Below the pieces are notes generated by a model, which searched no databases, was not told where the DNA came from, and saw only the letters and a program-made list of their open reading frames with translations. Positions 63,785 through 64,000 of a DNA stretch of 64,000 bases are shown in pieces. The stretch comes from Streptomyces sioyaensis (GTDB lineage: Bacteria; Actinomycetota; Actinomycetes; Streptomycetales; Streptomycetaceae): NCBI RefSeq assembly GCF_004122735.1, contig NZ_SDIF01000022.1, forward strand, positions 28,714 to 92,713, given 5' to 3'. A program made the translations under genes and the position numbers. Positions within the stretch are counted from its first letter, which is position 1. Each line of letters starts with the position of its first letter.

Positions 63785-63955
63785 ATCGCCTCGTCCGGTG
63801 CGTGAACTGCTTTGTCGCCTGGATCGCCTCGTCCGCTGCCGAACCGCTTCGTTCCCTGGATCGGCTCGTCCGCTGCCGGAACCGCCTCGTCACCTGAGCC
63901 GCCGCGTCCGCTGCTTGAACCGTCTCGTACCTGAATTGCCTCGTCCGCTTCGACC
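63781..63955. repeat. Tandem array, about five 37/38-bp units
   Basis: Unit starts at 63781, 63819, 63856, 63894 and 63931, steps of 38, 37, 38 and 37. Each unit begins CTGRATCGCCTCGTCCGCTG or a close variant, followed by a shorter related half (GAACCGCYTCGT). The first unit contains the TGA stop of the SDR gene. No gene is seen from here to the window end. Confidence 0.8.
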
Positions 63956-64000
63956 CCGCAGGGCTTCCCCCGCCCCCTCCCCCTCCTCCACCTTCGGGGG

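Noticed and set aside
63781..64000. Possible CRISPR array
   Set aside because: Units are contiguous and degenerate with no unique spacers, and there are no cas genes.
1..64000. Biosynthetic gene cluster, prophage or toxin-antitoxin module
   Set aside because: No polyketide/peptide synthase, terpene cyclase, phage structural gene or recognisable toxin pair was found.

Overview
High G+C actinobacterial chromosome, almost certainly Streptomyces. The window carries two chaplins with a BldN-type promoter, mycothiol ligase mshC, DUF3090/PAC2/SCO1664-family genes, GTG/TTG starts and G+C-rich third codon positions. The order from about 42.5 kb to 61.4 kb matches what I recall of the S. coelicolor SCO1662-SCO1676 neighbourhood (from memory, not checked).

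Layout. (1) 0-0.5 kb: end-truncated RluA-type pseudouridine synthase. (2) 0.67-12.2 kb: nitrogen-heterocycle block with three NCS1 nucleobase/hydantoin/allantoin-type symporters, two hydantoin/allantoin racemase paralogues, an allantoinase, a GntR/FCD regulator and a PAS-GAF-PP2C-HATPase sensor. Two near-identical inverted repeats (2232 and 8321) and a GntR-like palindrome (5730) suggest local co-regulation. (3) 12.3-25.9 kb: sugar-alcohol block with two paralogous binding-protein-dependent ABC importers back to back, neither with its own ATPase. It also has a polyol dehydrogenase, a 2-hydroxyacid dehydrogenase, an FGGY kinase and a DeoR regulator at each end, followed by a small HATPase protein. 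(4) 26-42.25 kb: eroded accessory region. It mixes intact genes (esterase, NmrA-like SDR, TetX-like monooxygenase, TetR, zinc-starvation pair CobW + cysteine-free L32, HdeD-like, extra NAD kinase, Tat-exported epoxide-hydrolase-like lipoprotein, SDR, ADH, DUF1003) with many remnants: an internally deleted MFS pump, a frameshifted SDR, and fragments of an isochorismatase, a MerR regulator, an IS5 transposase and a large serine recombinase. It ends at tRNA-Leu(GAG), whose 3' end abuts the recombinase remnant and a perfect 50-bp palindrome, so this is a probable integration boundary. (5) 42.5-61.4 kb: conserved core, with M20 peptidase, chaplins, a RecD2-like helicase without Walker A, AKR, F420 enzyme, ferritin-like protein, CorA, histidine phosphatase, DUF3090, SCO1664-family, mshC, GH31 and PAC2. 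(6) 61.6-64 kb: L-fuconate dehydratase plus SDR, then a 37/38-bp tandem repeat.

How they work together. Block 2 looks like uptake and stereo-inversion of a hydantoin or allantoin followed by ring opening, but no downstream ureide genes are seen. Block 3 looks like uptake of one or two polyols by importers that would borrow a shared ATPase (MsiK in Streptomyces), then oxidation and phosphorylation. No CRISPR array, phage structural module or biosynthetic gene cluster was recognised.
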